Origin: Vulcanimicrobiota bacterium | GTDB lineage: Bacteria; Vulcanimicrobiota; Xenobia; Xenobiales; JADMJV01 | NCBI GenBank assembly: GCA_017307785.1 | Contig: JAFKGI010000010.1 | Span: forward strand, 62,001-126,000 | DNA: 64,000 nucleotides | Reading direction: 5' to 3' | Translations under genes and position numbers: made by a program | The notes under the pieces: generated by a model | Told to the model about the DNA's origin: nothing | Databases searched by the model: none | What the model saw: the letters and a program-made list of their open reading frames with translations, nothing else | Part shown: positions 46,460-54,827 of the stretch, piece by piece | How positions within the stretch are numbered: position 1 is the first letter of the stretch | Layout: every line of letters starts with the position of its first letter

Positions 46460-46907
46460 CAAAGAAATTCGCCGCAGACTGCCGCACCGATACCCCATGT
46501 TGCTGGTGGATCGCGTCACCGAGGCCACTCCCGAGCGTGTCCTGGGCCAAAAATACGTAACCGCCAACGAACCTTATTTCCGCGGCCACTTCCCAAGCGC
46601 TCCGGTCATGCCGGGCGTGCTCCTGATGGAGTCGATGTTTCAGCTCATCTGGCTGCATTGGGGCGGCGAGCACGGCTTCCACCTGTATGGAGTGAAGAAG
46701 CTGAAGCTGCGCCGTTCGGTCATTCCCGGAGACGTGCTGGAGCTTGAGGCGACCGCCCTGGACATGACGGAAGAACCGTGGAGATTCAAGTGCTACGGCA
46801 GAGTCGAAGGCAAAGTGGCGGTGGAAGGCGAGCTGATCGTGCGTCTTCGGGCACCAAAATGCTCCCAAGAAAGTTCTCTTGAACAACGGGAAGTTGCCAA
46901 GACTTGA
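46449..46907 (+). CDS. fabZ: 3-hydroxyacyl-ACP dehydratase FabZ
   Basis: 152 residues. Hot-dog fold enzyme that dehydrates hydroxyacyl-ACP in fatty-acid elongation, balancing the hydroxyacyl pool used by LpxA and LpxD. LPHRYPMLLVDRV is followed by catalytic His47 (GHFPSAPVMPGVLLMESMFQ) and Glu61. The normal EAMAQ is ESMFQ. Gene order lpxC-fabZ-(dehydrogenase)-lpxA is typical. The ATG lies inside the end of lpxC. About ten extra polar residues form the C-terminus. Confidence 0.94.
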   Translation: MLDSKEIRRRLPHRYPMLLVDRVTEATPERVLGQKYVTANEPYFRGHFPSAPVMPGVLLMESMFQLIWLHWGGEHGFHLYGVKKLKLRRSVIPGDVLELEATALDMTEEPWRFKCYGRVEGKVAVEGELIVRLRAPKCSQESSLEQREVAKT

Positions 46908-46973
46908 AGAACATTCACGGCAGTCGGATGCAAGTCCCGGAAGATCGAAGCGGATTCACAGGACCATTGGTGG

Positions 46974-47003
46974 TTGCGTGAGCGCATGCAGTTGTGATAT
47001 AAA
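46974..47003 (+). promoter_or_regulatory. Predicted promoter upstream of the GnnA-like gene
   Basis: TTGCGT at 46974-46979 and TATAAA at 46998-47003 are 18 bases apart, with TGA just before the -10 (extended -10 type). It lies in the 195-base gap after fabZ, which holds no gene. It would start a second transcript for the dehydrogenase-lpxA-lpxB genes. Confidence 0.5.
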
Positions 47004-47102
47004 CTCCGGGACTCGGGCCAGGGGGGCCTGGGGCTTCTCACAGAGCTTGCTCACGACCCGAAGTTGGCTCACGGGGTCCAAGGGGTCGAAGGAGGCGTGG
47101 TT

Positions 47103-48074
47103 TTGGAACCAGTCAAAGTTGGCGTAGTCGGAGCTGGAAACATGGGTATCCACCACGCCCGTATCTACAATGAGCTCCCCCAAACCGAACTGGTCGGCAT
47201 CGTCGACATCAGTGAGGCTCGCGGCCGCCTGTGCGCGGAGCAGTTTCAGACCGAGTACGTGAGCAACTACCAGGACTTGATCGGGCGCGTGGACGCCGTC
47301 AACATCGTGGTTCCCACCAGTCTTCACTACCCCCTGGCCATGGAATTCCTGCGCAACAATGTGCACGTCCTGGTCGAAAAGCCCATTACCGTCGACCTGA
47401 TTCAGGCCAAGCGCCTGGTCGACTACTCGAAGAAAGCCAACTGCGTTCTGCAGGTCGGCCACCTGGAGCGCTTTAACCCGGCGGTGCGCAAACTTCGCGA
47501 AGTCGCCGGACAACCGGTCTATATTGAGACCAAGCGCCTTTCCTACCCCACAAACAGAAATCTTGACGTCGGCGTGATTTGGGATCTGATGATCCATGAC
47601 ATCGACATCCTGATCAACCTGGTCAACTCGCCTGTCGTGGACATTCACGCCATGGGCGTTTCCGTCTATTCGGACTTCGAAGACGTGGCCCAGGTGCAGT
47701 TGATGTTCAAAAACGGCTGCATGGCCAATCTGGTCGCCAGTCGCATTAGCGGCGAAAGATTACGCCAGTTAAAGGCTACCGAAGACAGCGGCCGCACGCT
47801 TTGCCTGGACTTCATCGACCAAACTTTGGTAGCTATGCATCCTCCGCGAGGGGGACGGGTCATCGCGCCCGAAGTGTTCGACCTCGAAAAAGATGAGCCG
47901 TTGCGTTTGGAACTGTCGCATTTTGCGGATTGTGTTGCTATGCATAGGACTCCGCTGGTATCGGGTGAAGACGGCAAGCGAGCATTAGAATTGGCAATGC
48001 AGGTTTTAGCTCGCATGAAATTGGTGAAGTCCAAGGCACCGCAAGGTAAAGCTTTGATCGCTCTGGCTGGGTAG
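47103..48074 (+). CDS. Gfo/Idh/MocA-family oxidoreductase, GnnA-like
   Basis: 323 residues from TTG 47103, seven bases after GGAGG; the protein then begins MEPVKVGVVGAGNMGIHHARIY, a correct Rossmann start. Other signs are VLVEKPITVD (the EKP motif with active-site Lys) and HLERFNPAVRKLRE. Gfo/Idh proteins encoded beside lpxA in several phyla oxidise the 3-OH of UDP-GlcNAc (GnnA) for amination by GnnB, giving GlcN3N lipid A. No GnnB aminotransferase is in this window. A role in sugar modification is inferred from family and position. Confidence 0.82.
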   Translation: MEPVKVGVVGAGNMGIHHARIYNELPQTELVGIVDISEARGRLCAEQFQTEYVSNYQDLIGRVDAVNIVVPTSLHYPLAMEFLRNNVHVLVEKPITVDLIQAKRLVDYSKKANCVLQVGHLERFNPAVRKLREVAGQPVYIETKRLSYPTNRNLDVGVIWDLMIHDIDILINLVNSPVVDIHAMGVSVYSDFEDVAQVQLMFKNGCMANLVASRISGERLRQLKATEDSGRTLCLDFIDQTLVAMHPPRGGRVIAPEVFDLEKDEPLRLELSHFADCVAMHRTPLVSGEDGKRALELAMQVLARMKLVKSKAPQGKALIALAG

Positions 48075-48105
48075 CCAGACAAGAGGAATGGGAGAGTAGA
48101 AGGCG

Positions 48106-48942
48106 ATGGCAAAGGTTCACCCCACAGCGATCGTAGACGCCGGGGCTGAGTTAGGCGACGGGGTTACCGTTGGTCCTTTTTGTATCGTCGGACCAGGCGT
48201 GCGCCTGGGCGCACGTACCAAACTCCACTCCTCGGTCGTGATCGAGCAGACGACGATGGGCGAGGACAACGAAGTCTGGCCCGGCGCCATCATCGGCGTA
48301 GCCCCACAAGACCTGCGTTACAACGGCGAGAACTCGAGCGTGGTCATCGGTCGCGGCAACGTCATTCGTGAGTATGTGACCATCCACCGTGCCGTCAACG
48401 AAGGCTCGGTCACGCAGATCGGTAACGACAATCTGATCATGGCCTACGCGCACGTGGCTCACAACTGCCTGCTCGGCAATCAGATCGTGATCTCCAATAC
48501 CGTCGGTCTCTGTGGCCACGTGGAAATCGAAGACCAGGCCGTGCTTGGCGGCATGTGCGGGATTCACCAGTTCGTTCGCATCGGACGCCTGGCGATGATC
48601 GGCGGCATGGCCAAAGTCACCCAGGACGTCCCGCCTTTTGGCATGGTCGACGGCCTGCCCGCTCGTCTTTTCGGCATGAACATTCGCGGTATGCAGCGTC
48701 GCGGCATCAGCAAGGAGTCGCGTCAGGCCCTCAAGCATTGTTACCGGATGATTTTGCGCTCCGGCCTCAACCTGGGCCAGGCTTTGGAAGCCATTCGGCG
48801 CACCGTCGAGCCTTGCGCTGAAACCAACCATTTGCTCAGCTTCTTTGAGTCCCCCTCACGGATGGGCTTCTGCGTGCGCGGTAGCGATTCGCGCCGCAAC
48901 ACCAATCAACCGGTCGAGGAAGTTGAGCTGGCCGGCTGCTAA
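48106..48942 (+). CDS. lpxA: UDP-N-acetylglucosamine O-acyltransferase
   Basis: 278 residues. LpxA transfers a 3-hydroxyacyl chain from ACP to UDP-GlcNAc (or its 3-amino analogue) in the first lipid A step. Hexapeptide beta-helix from residue 4; APQDLRYNGE, IGRGNVIREYVTIHRA and the catalytic His119 in YAHVAHNCLLG. The C-terminal helical bundle follows IGGMAKVTQDVPPFGMVDGLPA. Normal length plus a short Cys-ended tail. It sits 31 bases after the GnnA-like gene, a pairing known for organisms with amide-linked primary acyl chains. Confidence 0.95.
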   Translation: MAKVHPTAIVDAGAELGDGVTVGPFCIVGPGVRLGARTKLHSSVVIEQTTMGEDNEVWPGAIIGVAPQDLRYNGENSSVVIGRGNVIREYVTIHRAVNEGSVTQIGNDNLIMAYAHVAHNCLLGNQIVISNTVGLCGHVEIEDQAVLGGMCGIHQFVRIGRLAMIGGMAKVTQDVPPFGMVDGLPARLFGMNIRGMQRRGISKESRQALKHCYRMILRSGLNLGQALEAIRRTVEPCAETNHLLSFFESPSRMGFCVRGSDSRRNTNQPVEEVELAGC

Positions 48943-48950
48943 GTATCGGC

Positions 48951-50096
48951 GTGCTCTCGGCTGACCCGTCTGGCGATTTGCAGGCGGCGGCCCTGGTGGA
49001 AAAACTCAAGCAACGGCACCCCGACTGGCAGTTTGTCGGAGTTGGCGGACAGCAATCCAGACGAGCGGGCGTTTCCCTTTGGGCCGACTCGTCGCTCTGG
49101 AGCATCGTAGGCCTGACCGAAGCACTGACGCGGATGCCTCGCTTCTTTTTCGACTACTGGAAAATTCGCACGGCGCTGCTGCGCGCTCGTCCGCAATTGA
49201 GCGTCATGATCGATTCTCCCGCCGTGCACATGCGACTGGCGAGTGTGGCCCTCAAAGCCGGTCTTCGCTGCGTGTACTACTTCCCGCCCTCCGGCTGGAG
49301 CACCAACCCCAAACGGCTGCGCAGCATCCACGAGCGGGCCGAGGCCCTGATTCCCGCTTTCGCTTTCTCGGCCGAGCAGTATCGAAAGAACGATTTGCCG
49401 GTGGCCCACTTCGGCCATCCGCTGGTGGACCTGTGCCGCCCTCTGGAGCGTTCACAAGCCTTGGAGAGACTGGGCTTGCCAGAGGGTCGTTATGCAGCCC
49501 TGATGCCGGGCAGTCGAACTCAGGAGATCCGACTGTTGCTGCCGGTCTTCCTGGAAACCGCGCGGCGCTTTCCTGACTACACCTGGCTGATCCCTACCGC
49601 CAACCCGCAATTGGAACAGAGAGTGCGGCGGGCTCTGCCCAACCCGCCGCCCTGGCTGCGCATTCTGCCGGGTGGTTCCCGAGAAGTCATGTCGATCAGC
49701 CGAGCCGGCCTGCTCGCCTCCGGCTCAGCCACTCTGGAAGCCTGTCTGCTGAACCTGCCCCATCTGATCTGCTATCGGCTCAATCCGACCGACTATAAAA
49801 TTGCCTGGGTGCTGAGATTTTTAGGCTTGTTCCACGTGCCCATGTTCGGCCTGCCCAACCTGGTCATGCAAGCCAAACTGATTCCCGAGTTTCTTCAAGA
49901 CGAGGTCAATCCCGAAAGTCTGGCTTCCAGCCTGGGGCCGATCCTGGCGGACGGAGCGGCGCGAGAACATGCTCTGGACCAACTGGCGCGGGTGCGCGAA
50001 CGGCTGGGACCCCCGGGCGCGGTGGAGCGCATCGCCGACTTCGTGGAGAAAATGGCCCTGGGGAAAAGCCGAGACGAGGCTTTGCGTGAGCTTTGA
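48951..50096 (+). CDS. lpxB: Lipid-A-disaccharide synthase (LpxB)
   Basis: 381 residues from GTG 48951. The first strand looks cut short (LSADPSGDLQAA against the usual IFLVAGEASGDLxGA); an in-frame CTG at 48936 would restore LLSIG before it. The rest is typical: RAxPQLSVMIDSPAVHMRL, YYFPPSGWS, FGHPLVD, LMPGSRTQEI and SGSATLEACLLNLPHL. It joins UDP-diacylglucosamine to lipid X. It overlaps the next, LpxB-like gene by 11 bases. Confidence 0.88.
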   Translation: MLSADPSGDLQAAALVEKLKQRHPDWQFVGVGGQQSRRAGVSLWADSSLWSIVGLTEALTRMPRFFFDYWKIRTALLRARPQLSVMIDSPAVHMRLASVALKAGLRCVYYFPPSGWSTNPKRLRSIHERAEALIPAFAFSAEQYRKNDLPVAHFGHPLVDLCRPLERSQALERLGLPEGRYAALMPGSRTQEIRLLLPVFLETARRFPDYTWLIPTANPQLEQRVRRALPNPPPWLRILPGGSREVMSISRAGLLASGSATLEACLLNLPHLICYRLNPTDYKIAWVLRFLGLFHVPMFGLPNLVMQAKLIPEFLQDEVNPESLASSLGPILADGAAREHALDQLARVRERLGPPGAVERIADFVEKMALGKSRDEALREL

Positions 50097-51231
50097 TCTT
50101 TGGATCACCAGCAACTCTCCCGGAGAAGTAAGCACCTGGGTGGGCGGCGTCACGCCCAAGCTGGCGCAACTCAAGCCGGACTGGCGAGTGCGCCTGGCCC
50201 TGGTTCCCTGCCCCTACGCCAGTGGCGCCGAAAAACGAGTGGCCCAGCAACTGGAAGGCGTCCACGAGGTGCTTTCTCCCTGGGAGACAACTCGCTGGTA
50301 TTTCGGACTGGGCAAGCTCGGCTGGCCCAGAGCGCCCAGAGGACTGGTCATGTTTTTAGGGGGCGATCCATGGCACGCCCTGCTGTTAGGAAAGAAGCTT
50401 GGCTACCCGGTGGCCGGCTACTTCGAAAAGCCCAACTGGTGGAGCCGCTTTTTCGATCACCCGGTTTTCGGCTACGCGGGCGAACCAAGGGTCGGCAACC
50501 TGATGGTCGATCGCGTAAGCGCGGGCGAGATTCCCCAGCGGCCCGTGCTGGGTCTTTTCGCGGGTTCCCGGCCATGGCAACTCCGGCTCACGCTGGGCCG
50601 CTATTTACTGGTGGCCCAAGAACTCCGCAAACGCTGCCCCGAGCTGGACTTCCTTTTGGTCCAATCCCCTTTCGTCCAGGATGCCGACCTGCGCAAAGCC
50701 CTGGACCGCCCGTTCAACCTGGGTCTCCCCTCGGCTCGAGCCCGAGTGGAAGCGGACCGACTGGTTTTGGACGACGGGCTGGAAATCCCTAAACGTATGG
50801 GCGGGGGACCTATGAGCGACCTCAGCCTGGCCATGACCGTGCCCGGCACCAATACGGCCGAACTGGCCTGCGCCGGAATCCCTTTTGTGGTCACCCTGCA
50901 TCCCCTGGCCTTTCTGGGGGGTGGCGGCCTGCCGGGCATCATTGAACGCCTTCCCTTGCCGTCGGCCTGGAAAATTCCGTTGCGACGCCGGAAACTACGC
51001 CGCCTCCGCTTCACCGCTTTGCCCAATCAGGTGGCCGGTGAAGCCATCGCCCCGGAAATTATCGTGAGTTCATCCCTGGATCCGCTGGCCGACCAGATTC
51101 AACGCTGGGTCGAGGATCCCGACGAAGTTGCGCGAATCCGCCAGCAACTTCAGGGAGTGATGGGCCAACCCGGCGCCACCACTCGCCTGGCCGAATGGAT
51201 CGTCGGGATAGGTAATGCAGCGAATCGGTGA
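50086..51231 (+). CDS. LpxB-like glycosyltransferase, second paralogue
   Basis: 381 residues from GTG 50086 inside the end of lpxB. It opens FDLWITSNSPGEVSTWVGGV, the GT-B nucleotide-sugar start of the LpxB superfamily, and keeps GLFAGSRPWQLRL (the PGSR equivalent) and TVPGTNTAELACAGIPFVV (the SGTATLE equivalent). It also carries a hydrophobic stretch FLGGGGLPGII. Overall it differs too much from LpxB to assume the same reaction. It may glycosylate another lipid. Position in the lipid A operon supports an envelope role. Confidence 0.75.
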   Translation: MSFDLWITSNSPGEVSTWVGGVTPKLAQLKPDWRVRLALVPCPYASGAEKRVAQQLEGVHEVLSPWETTRWYFGLGKLGWPRAPRGLVMFLGGDPWHALLLGKKLGYPVAGYFEKPNWWSRFFDHPVFGYAGEPRVGNLMVDRVSAGEIPQRPVLGLFAGSRPWQLRLTLGRYLLVAQELRKRCPELDFLLVQSPFVQDADLRKALDRPFNLGLPSARARVEADRLVLDDGLEIPKRMGGGPMSDLSLAMTVPGTNTAELACAGIPFVVTLHPLAFLGGGGLPGIIERLPLPSAWKIPLRRRKLRRLRFTALPNQVAGEAIAPEIIVSSSLDPLADQIQRWVEDPDEVARIRQQLQGVMGQPGATTRLAEWIVGIGNAANR

Positions 51232-51787
51232 CTTTCTCTTCCGTCAGCGGGGCCTTCTGGTGGCTCTGCTGGCCCTCTATGGCCTGCTTCACGCTCGCCC
51301 CACCGCCTTGGGGCTTTGCCACGGGTTGAGCTGGGCGCTGCTGGGCGAGGGGCTGCGGCTTTGGGCCATCGGCTACAGCGGCGAACCCACCCGCGGACAG
51401 GTTCTGGAGGCTCCCCAACTGGTGACGGCAGGCCCCTACGCCTATCTGCGAAATCCACTCTACGTAGGCAACTTGCTCAACAGCCTGGGAGTACTCACCG
51501 CCTCTTTCTTTCCCTGGGACATCCCGAGGATTCTGGGCCTGTGGCTAACGGTGGTCGGCCTCTACCTGTTCTTGGGCCGTCATGAGGAGAAGTTTCTCGG
51601 TCGTCTTTTTGGCGCAGAATATGAGGAATATCGGAGGCAGGTGCCGGCCTGGTGGCCGAACCGGCGGGGATACTCCAAGCCCAATGGGCGCTTCTGCGCC
51701 AGGCGCTCGCTGCGTTTCGAACGCACCAGCCTGGTCTGGTGGTGCTTGATCTGGGTGGTATTGGCCGTGAAGGGTTGGATTTTATGA
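51215..51787 (+). CDS. Isoprenylcysteine carboxyl methyltransferase-like (ICMT/PEMT) membrane protein
   Basis: 190 residues with about five hydrophobic helices. The C-terminal SAM-binding signature is AGPYAYLRNPLYVGNLLNSLG followed by GRHEEKFLGRLFGAEYEEYRRQVPAWWP, the RHPxYxG...EExxLxxxFGxxYxxYxxxVP pattern of ICMT/PEMT-type methyltransferases. Bacterial members methylate lipids or isoprenoid compounds. It overlaps the upstream gene by 17 bases and the next by four. Confidence 0.82.
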   Translation: MQRIGDFLFRQRGLLVALLALYGLLHARPTALGLCHGLSWALLGEGLRLWAIGYSGEPTRGQVLEAPQLVTAGPYAYLRNPLYVGNLLNSLGVLTASFFPWDIPRILGLWLTVVGLYLFLGRHEEKFLGRLFGAEYEEYRRQVPAWWPNRRGYSKPNGRFCARRSLRFERTSLVWWCLIWVVLAVKGWIL

Positions 51788-52254
51788 GTAAAAAGAAAAC
51801 GCGACAGAGCGAAGCTCCGGTCGCCAAAGTGGTCTCCAAAAAGGGAAGTGCTCCCGCCGCCTCCCAGAGCACGGCCAAAAAGGTCGGGGCCTCTCCCCAG
51901 ATCATTCTCTCCATGGGCGTGGCCGGCGGCCTGCTGGGATTTCTCTCGGGCCTGAACCTGTGGCCTCCCGTTCCGCAAAACCTGAGTTCGTTGATCGCCA
52001 ACTCGGGCTGGCTGGCCGGTGTCCTCGGGCAACAACACCTCGACTACGTGCACGCCGTTCAGGGTCTCATTTTGGGATTGGTGGTCGGTCTGGGCACCGC
52101 CTACAGCTTCAACCTGCCGATGCGCAAAATGGTGATGACCTGGGCACTGGCCGGTGGCGGCCTGCTGGGCGGCGCCCTGGTCGCCAAGTCGGCTGTGGCT
52201 GCCGCCGCCGGCTGGGTCATCGGCCTGGCCGTGGCCCAGGCCACTCCCGCTTAA
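51784..52254 (+). CDS. Small membrane protein of unknown function
   Basis: 156 residues from ATG 51784, overlapping the previous TGA. A basic, Ala/Ser/Lys-rich N-terminus (about 1-38) resembles a flexible cytoplasmic tail. Four hydrophobic segments follow (IILSMGVAGGLLGFLSG, HAVQGLILGLVVGLGTAYSF, MVMTWALAGGGLLGGALV, AVAAAAGWVIGLAVAQ) with many Gly residues. I recognise no family. Confidence 0.65.
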   Translation: MSKKKTRQSEAPVAKVVSKKGSAPAASQSTAKKVGASPQIILSMGVAGGLLGFLSGLNLWPPVPQNLSSLIANSGWLAGVLGQQHLDYVHAVQGLILGLVVGLGTAYSFNLPMRKMVMTWALAGGGLLGGALVAKSAVAAAAGWVIGLAVAQATPA

Positions 52255-52256
52255 CC

Positions 52257-52958
52257 TTGCATATCCTCTACACCAACGATCTGCACAACCAGGTCGCACC
52301 TCTTTCGCGCATCGGCGACCGCAAACGAGCCGATACGCTGCTGCTGGACGGGGGCGACGCAATCGCCGGCTCCAACACGGCCTGGCGCTGGGAAGAACCG
52401 ATTTTGCACTGGATGCGTCGCCTGGGCTACGCGGCCATGGCCATGGGAAATCGAGAATTTCACTACTGCCGCTGGGTGCATCGTTGGCGCGAGCAGGAGC
52501 GCGAGTTTCCCCTGTTGGCCTGCAACCTCGAGGACTTGCGCGATCACCGCACCAGTTTCCGCCCCTGGACCTCGGTCGAACGGGACGGAGTGCGCCTGGC
52601 TTTGATCGGCACCACTCCCGTGCAATACCCGGTAGGCTCATTCTGGGAGCGCAGAACCGGCTTTCGCTTTCTCGACCCGTTTGTGTGCCTGCCTCCGCTG
52701 GTGGAAGAACTGAAGGCCTCTCATGATGGCGTCTTCTTGCTTTCTCACGGTGGCTTGAAACACGACCTGGGGCTGGCCGACCGGGGCCTGGCGGTGGACT
52801 TGATCTTGAGCGCCCACAGCCACGACGTAACTCCCGAACCGGTTTATCGCGGAGGCACCAGCGTGGTCCAGGGGGGTAGCCACGGGCGCTACCTGGCCGA
52901 AATCGAATGGGAGCCGGGGCGCACCCGCCTGGGCTGGACGCTGCACCCGACCGCGTGA
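52257..52958 (+). CDS. Calcineurin-like phosphoesterase (5'-nucleotidase-type catalytic domain)
   Basis: 233 residues from TTG 52257; no better start is visible. Metal motifs: HILYTNDLHNQ (DxH), LLLDGGDAIAG (GD), MGNREFHY (GNHE with His replaced by Arg), LLSHGGLKHD and LSAHSHD (GHxH variant). It matches the catalytic half of UshA/5'-nucleotidase without its C-terminal substrate domain or a signal peptide. Lying between LpxB-like genes in a cluster without LpxH or LpxI, it is a candidate UDP-sugar-lipid hydrolase, which is pure inference. Confidence 0.78.
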   Translation: MHILYTNDLHNQVAPLSRIGDRKRADTLLLDGGDAIAGSNTAWRWEEPILHWMRRLGYAAMAMGNREFHYCRWVHRWREQEREFPLLACNLEDLRDHRTSFRPWTSVERDGVRLALIGTTPVQYPVGSFWERRTGFRFLDPFVCLPPLVEELKASHDGVFLLSHGGLKHDLGLADRGLAVDLILSAHSHDVTPEPVYRGGTSVVQGGSHGRYLAEIEWEPGRTRLGWTLHPTA

Positions 52959-54058
52959 AGTTGCTCGTTCTTTCCAATGGGGCCGGCGAGGACGCGATTG
53001 CCGCCTCGATTCTGGAAAAGTTGCCCCTCCGGGGCGAAGTGGTGGTCTTTCCCTTAATCGGAGCCGGCTCTGCCTACGGCTCGCGTTGGCGCCGCCTGGG
53101 CGATGCCTCGGCACCGCCCAGCCAGGGATTGTCCAATCAATCCTGGCGCCTGTGGCTACGCGATCTGCGCCACGGTCTGGTGGGCAGGGTTCTGGGCCAG
53201 ATGCGGGTGTTGCGTGGCTATCGTGGCTGGTCCGTGCTGGCCGTGGGCGACCTGCTGCCCTGCGCCCTGGCGGCGTTGGCCGGCCTGGGCCCCATCTACT
53301 TTGTGGGCACGGCCAAGTCGGTCTATCATCACGCCTACTCGTGGCCGGAACGGTTTCTGCTGCAACGCTGGGTGAGCCGGGCCCTGGTGCGCGACCAGCC
53401 CACCGCCGATTTTCTCACCAGGCACGGGATGCGGGCCGCTTACCTGGGCAACGCCATGATGGACGAGACGGTGCCTGCCGGCCTGGACCTGGGGTTTGAA
53501 CGCGCCCTGGCCCTGTTTCCCGGCAGTCGGTCCGAAGCTCCCCGCGAGCTACCGCGTCAGCTGCGCATCTGGCGGCGGCTGCAGACGGACTTTCCCTGCA
53601 GGGCGGCGGTGGCGGTGGCCCCCGGTATGGACCTGGAAAAGCTGGTGCCCGAGGGATACTCGTTGCGGCGCACCGGAGCCGAGCGGGGCGTGGTGGGCTG
53701 GCTGAATGACGAGGTGGCTCTGGTGCAGGGGGCCCTGGGCGACCTTTTGAGCCGCTCCTGGATCGCTCTGGGACAGGCCGGGACCGCCCACGAGCAGGCG
53801 GTGGGCGCGGGCGTGCCGGTGGTCACCCTGCATCCCGATCCGGATGGGAAATTGGGCTGGTATCGGGGGCGCCAAAAGGGACTGCTGGGAGACGCTCTGT
53901 GGGTGGTCCCCGAGGATGAGGAAGTGGCCGCCCGAGCCCTGGCTCGTCTGGCTTTAGATCCGGTCGAACACGAAAGACGGGCCGCCATCGGCCGGGAGCG
54001 CATGGGTGTGCCGGGAGGCGCGGCCCGCATGGCCGCCTGGCTGGCCGACCAGCTGTGA
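52955..54058 (+). CDS. LpxB-related protein, third paralogue (cyanobacterial TIGR03492-like)
   Basis: 367 residues from GTG 52955, overlapping the phosphoesterase stop (GTGA). It starts KLLVLSNGAGEDAIAASILEKL, the SNGxGED signature of the lipid-A-disaccharide-synthase-related family known mainly from cyanobacteria and plastid-bearing lineages. Also seen are VLAVGDLLPCALAALAGL, YFVGTAKSVYHH and LFPGSRSEAPRELPR, then ALGQAGTAHEQAVGAGVPVVTL. Its enzymatic role is not known in any organism I can name. It overlaps the CPBP gene by four bases. Confidence 0.82.
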   Translation: MKLLVLSNGAGEDAIAASILEKLPLRGEVVVFPLIGAGSAYGSRWRRLGDASAPPSQGLSNQSWRLWLRDLRHGLVGRVLGQMRVLRGYRGWSVLAVGDLLPCALAALAGLGPIYFVGTAKSVYHHAYSWPERFLLQRWVSRALVRDQPTADFLTRHGMRAAYLGNAMMDETVPAGLDLGFERALALFPGSRSEAPRELPRQLRIWRRLQTDFPCRAAVAVAPGMDLEKLVPEGYSLRRTGAERGVVGWLNDEVALVQGALGDLLSRSWIALGQAGTAHEQAVGAGVPVVTLHPDPDGKLGWYRGRQKGLLGDALWVVPEDEEVAARALARLALDPVEHERRAAIGRERMGVPGGAARMAAWLADQL

Positions 54059-54801
54059 GCGCCGCCGGGCGCCTGGTGCTGGGACTGCTGCTGCTCTGGG
54101 TGGGCTGCTGGCTTTCGCTCGGACTGCTTTTTGGAAAACCTCTTTTACTGCTCCATCCCCTGGAAGCGCCCGAGTATCTGCGCGTCGTCTATCTGCTGAT
54201 GCTCTACGGCGGACTGGTGGCCTTGCTGCGCTGGCGCTGGCGAGCCGAACCGCCCAACATCCGCTGGGGAAGTCTGGCCACCGCCGCCCGGATCGGCTTG
54301 CTCGGGCTGGCTTTCGTGGCCCTACAACGCCTCTGCCTGGGCTCGGCCTGGCATCCTGAGCCGCCCACCGCAGCCGCCTGGTTCTCGGCGCTGGCCCTTT
54401 CCTTTCCCATCGCGGCCGTCGAGGAAGCCGTCTTTCGCGGCTACCTCTACGGCTCGTTGCGCCACGTCATGCGACCGCTGCCGGCCGCTCTGCTGGTTTC
54501 GTTCTTCTTTGCTCTGGTGCACCTGTTCCGCCCCGGTGACCTGGCCTTCAAGCTGGCCTACGGCTTCGGTCTGCTCACGGCGGCGCTGGTGCTGACTCTC
54601 CTGGCCGAGCGCGCCGGGGTGTGGTCGGCGGCCACCATGCACACCACCTGGATCATGGCCGCCGTGCTCGACCCGCCGGGGCACGTGGAGGCAGGCCTGT
54701 GGAGTGGCCTGCGCGGCGAAATGGCGGCCGGGCTCTGCAGCTGGCTGCTGCTGGTGGTGCTAGCCGGCTTCTGCTGGAGGCTGACCCGCCGCAAGGTCTG
54801 A
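54055..54801 (+). CDS. CPBP-family intramembrane metalloprotease
   Basis: 248 residues, GTG start. Seven or eight hydrophobic helices with the CAAX protease/Abi (CPBP) motifs: Glu123-Glu124 and Arg128 in VEEAVFRGYLYG, His156 in FFALVHLF and His196 in ATMHTTW. Such proteases cut within the membrane in maturation or bacteriocin immunity. It closes the LpxB-like operon; a link with the ICMT-like gene upstream (a CAAX-processing pair in eukaryotes) is notable but speculative. Confidence 0.88.
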   Translation: MSAAGRLVLGLLLLWVGCWLSLGLLFGKPLLLLHPLEAPEYLRVVYLLMLYGGLVALLRWRWRAEPPNIRWGSLATAARIGLLGLAFVALQRLCLGSAWHPEPPTAAAWFSALALSFPIAAVEEAVFRGYLYGSLRHVMRPLPAALLVSFFFALVHLFRPGDLAFKLAYGFGLLTAALVLTLLAERAGVWSAATMHTTWIMAAVLDPPGHVEAGLWSGLRGEMAAGLCSWLLLVVLAGFCWRLTRRKV

Positions 54802-54827
54802 CCTGCCGGATTGTCCAAGCGCAGCTT

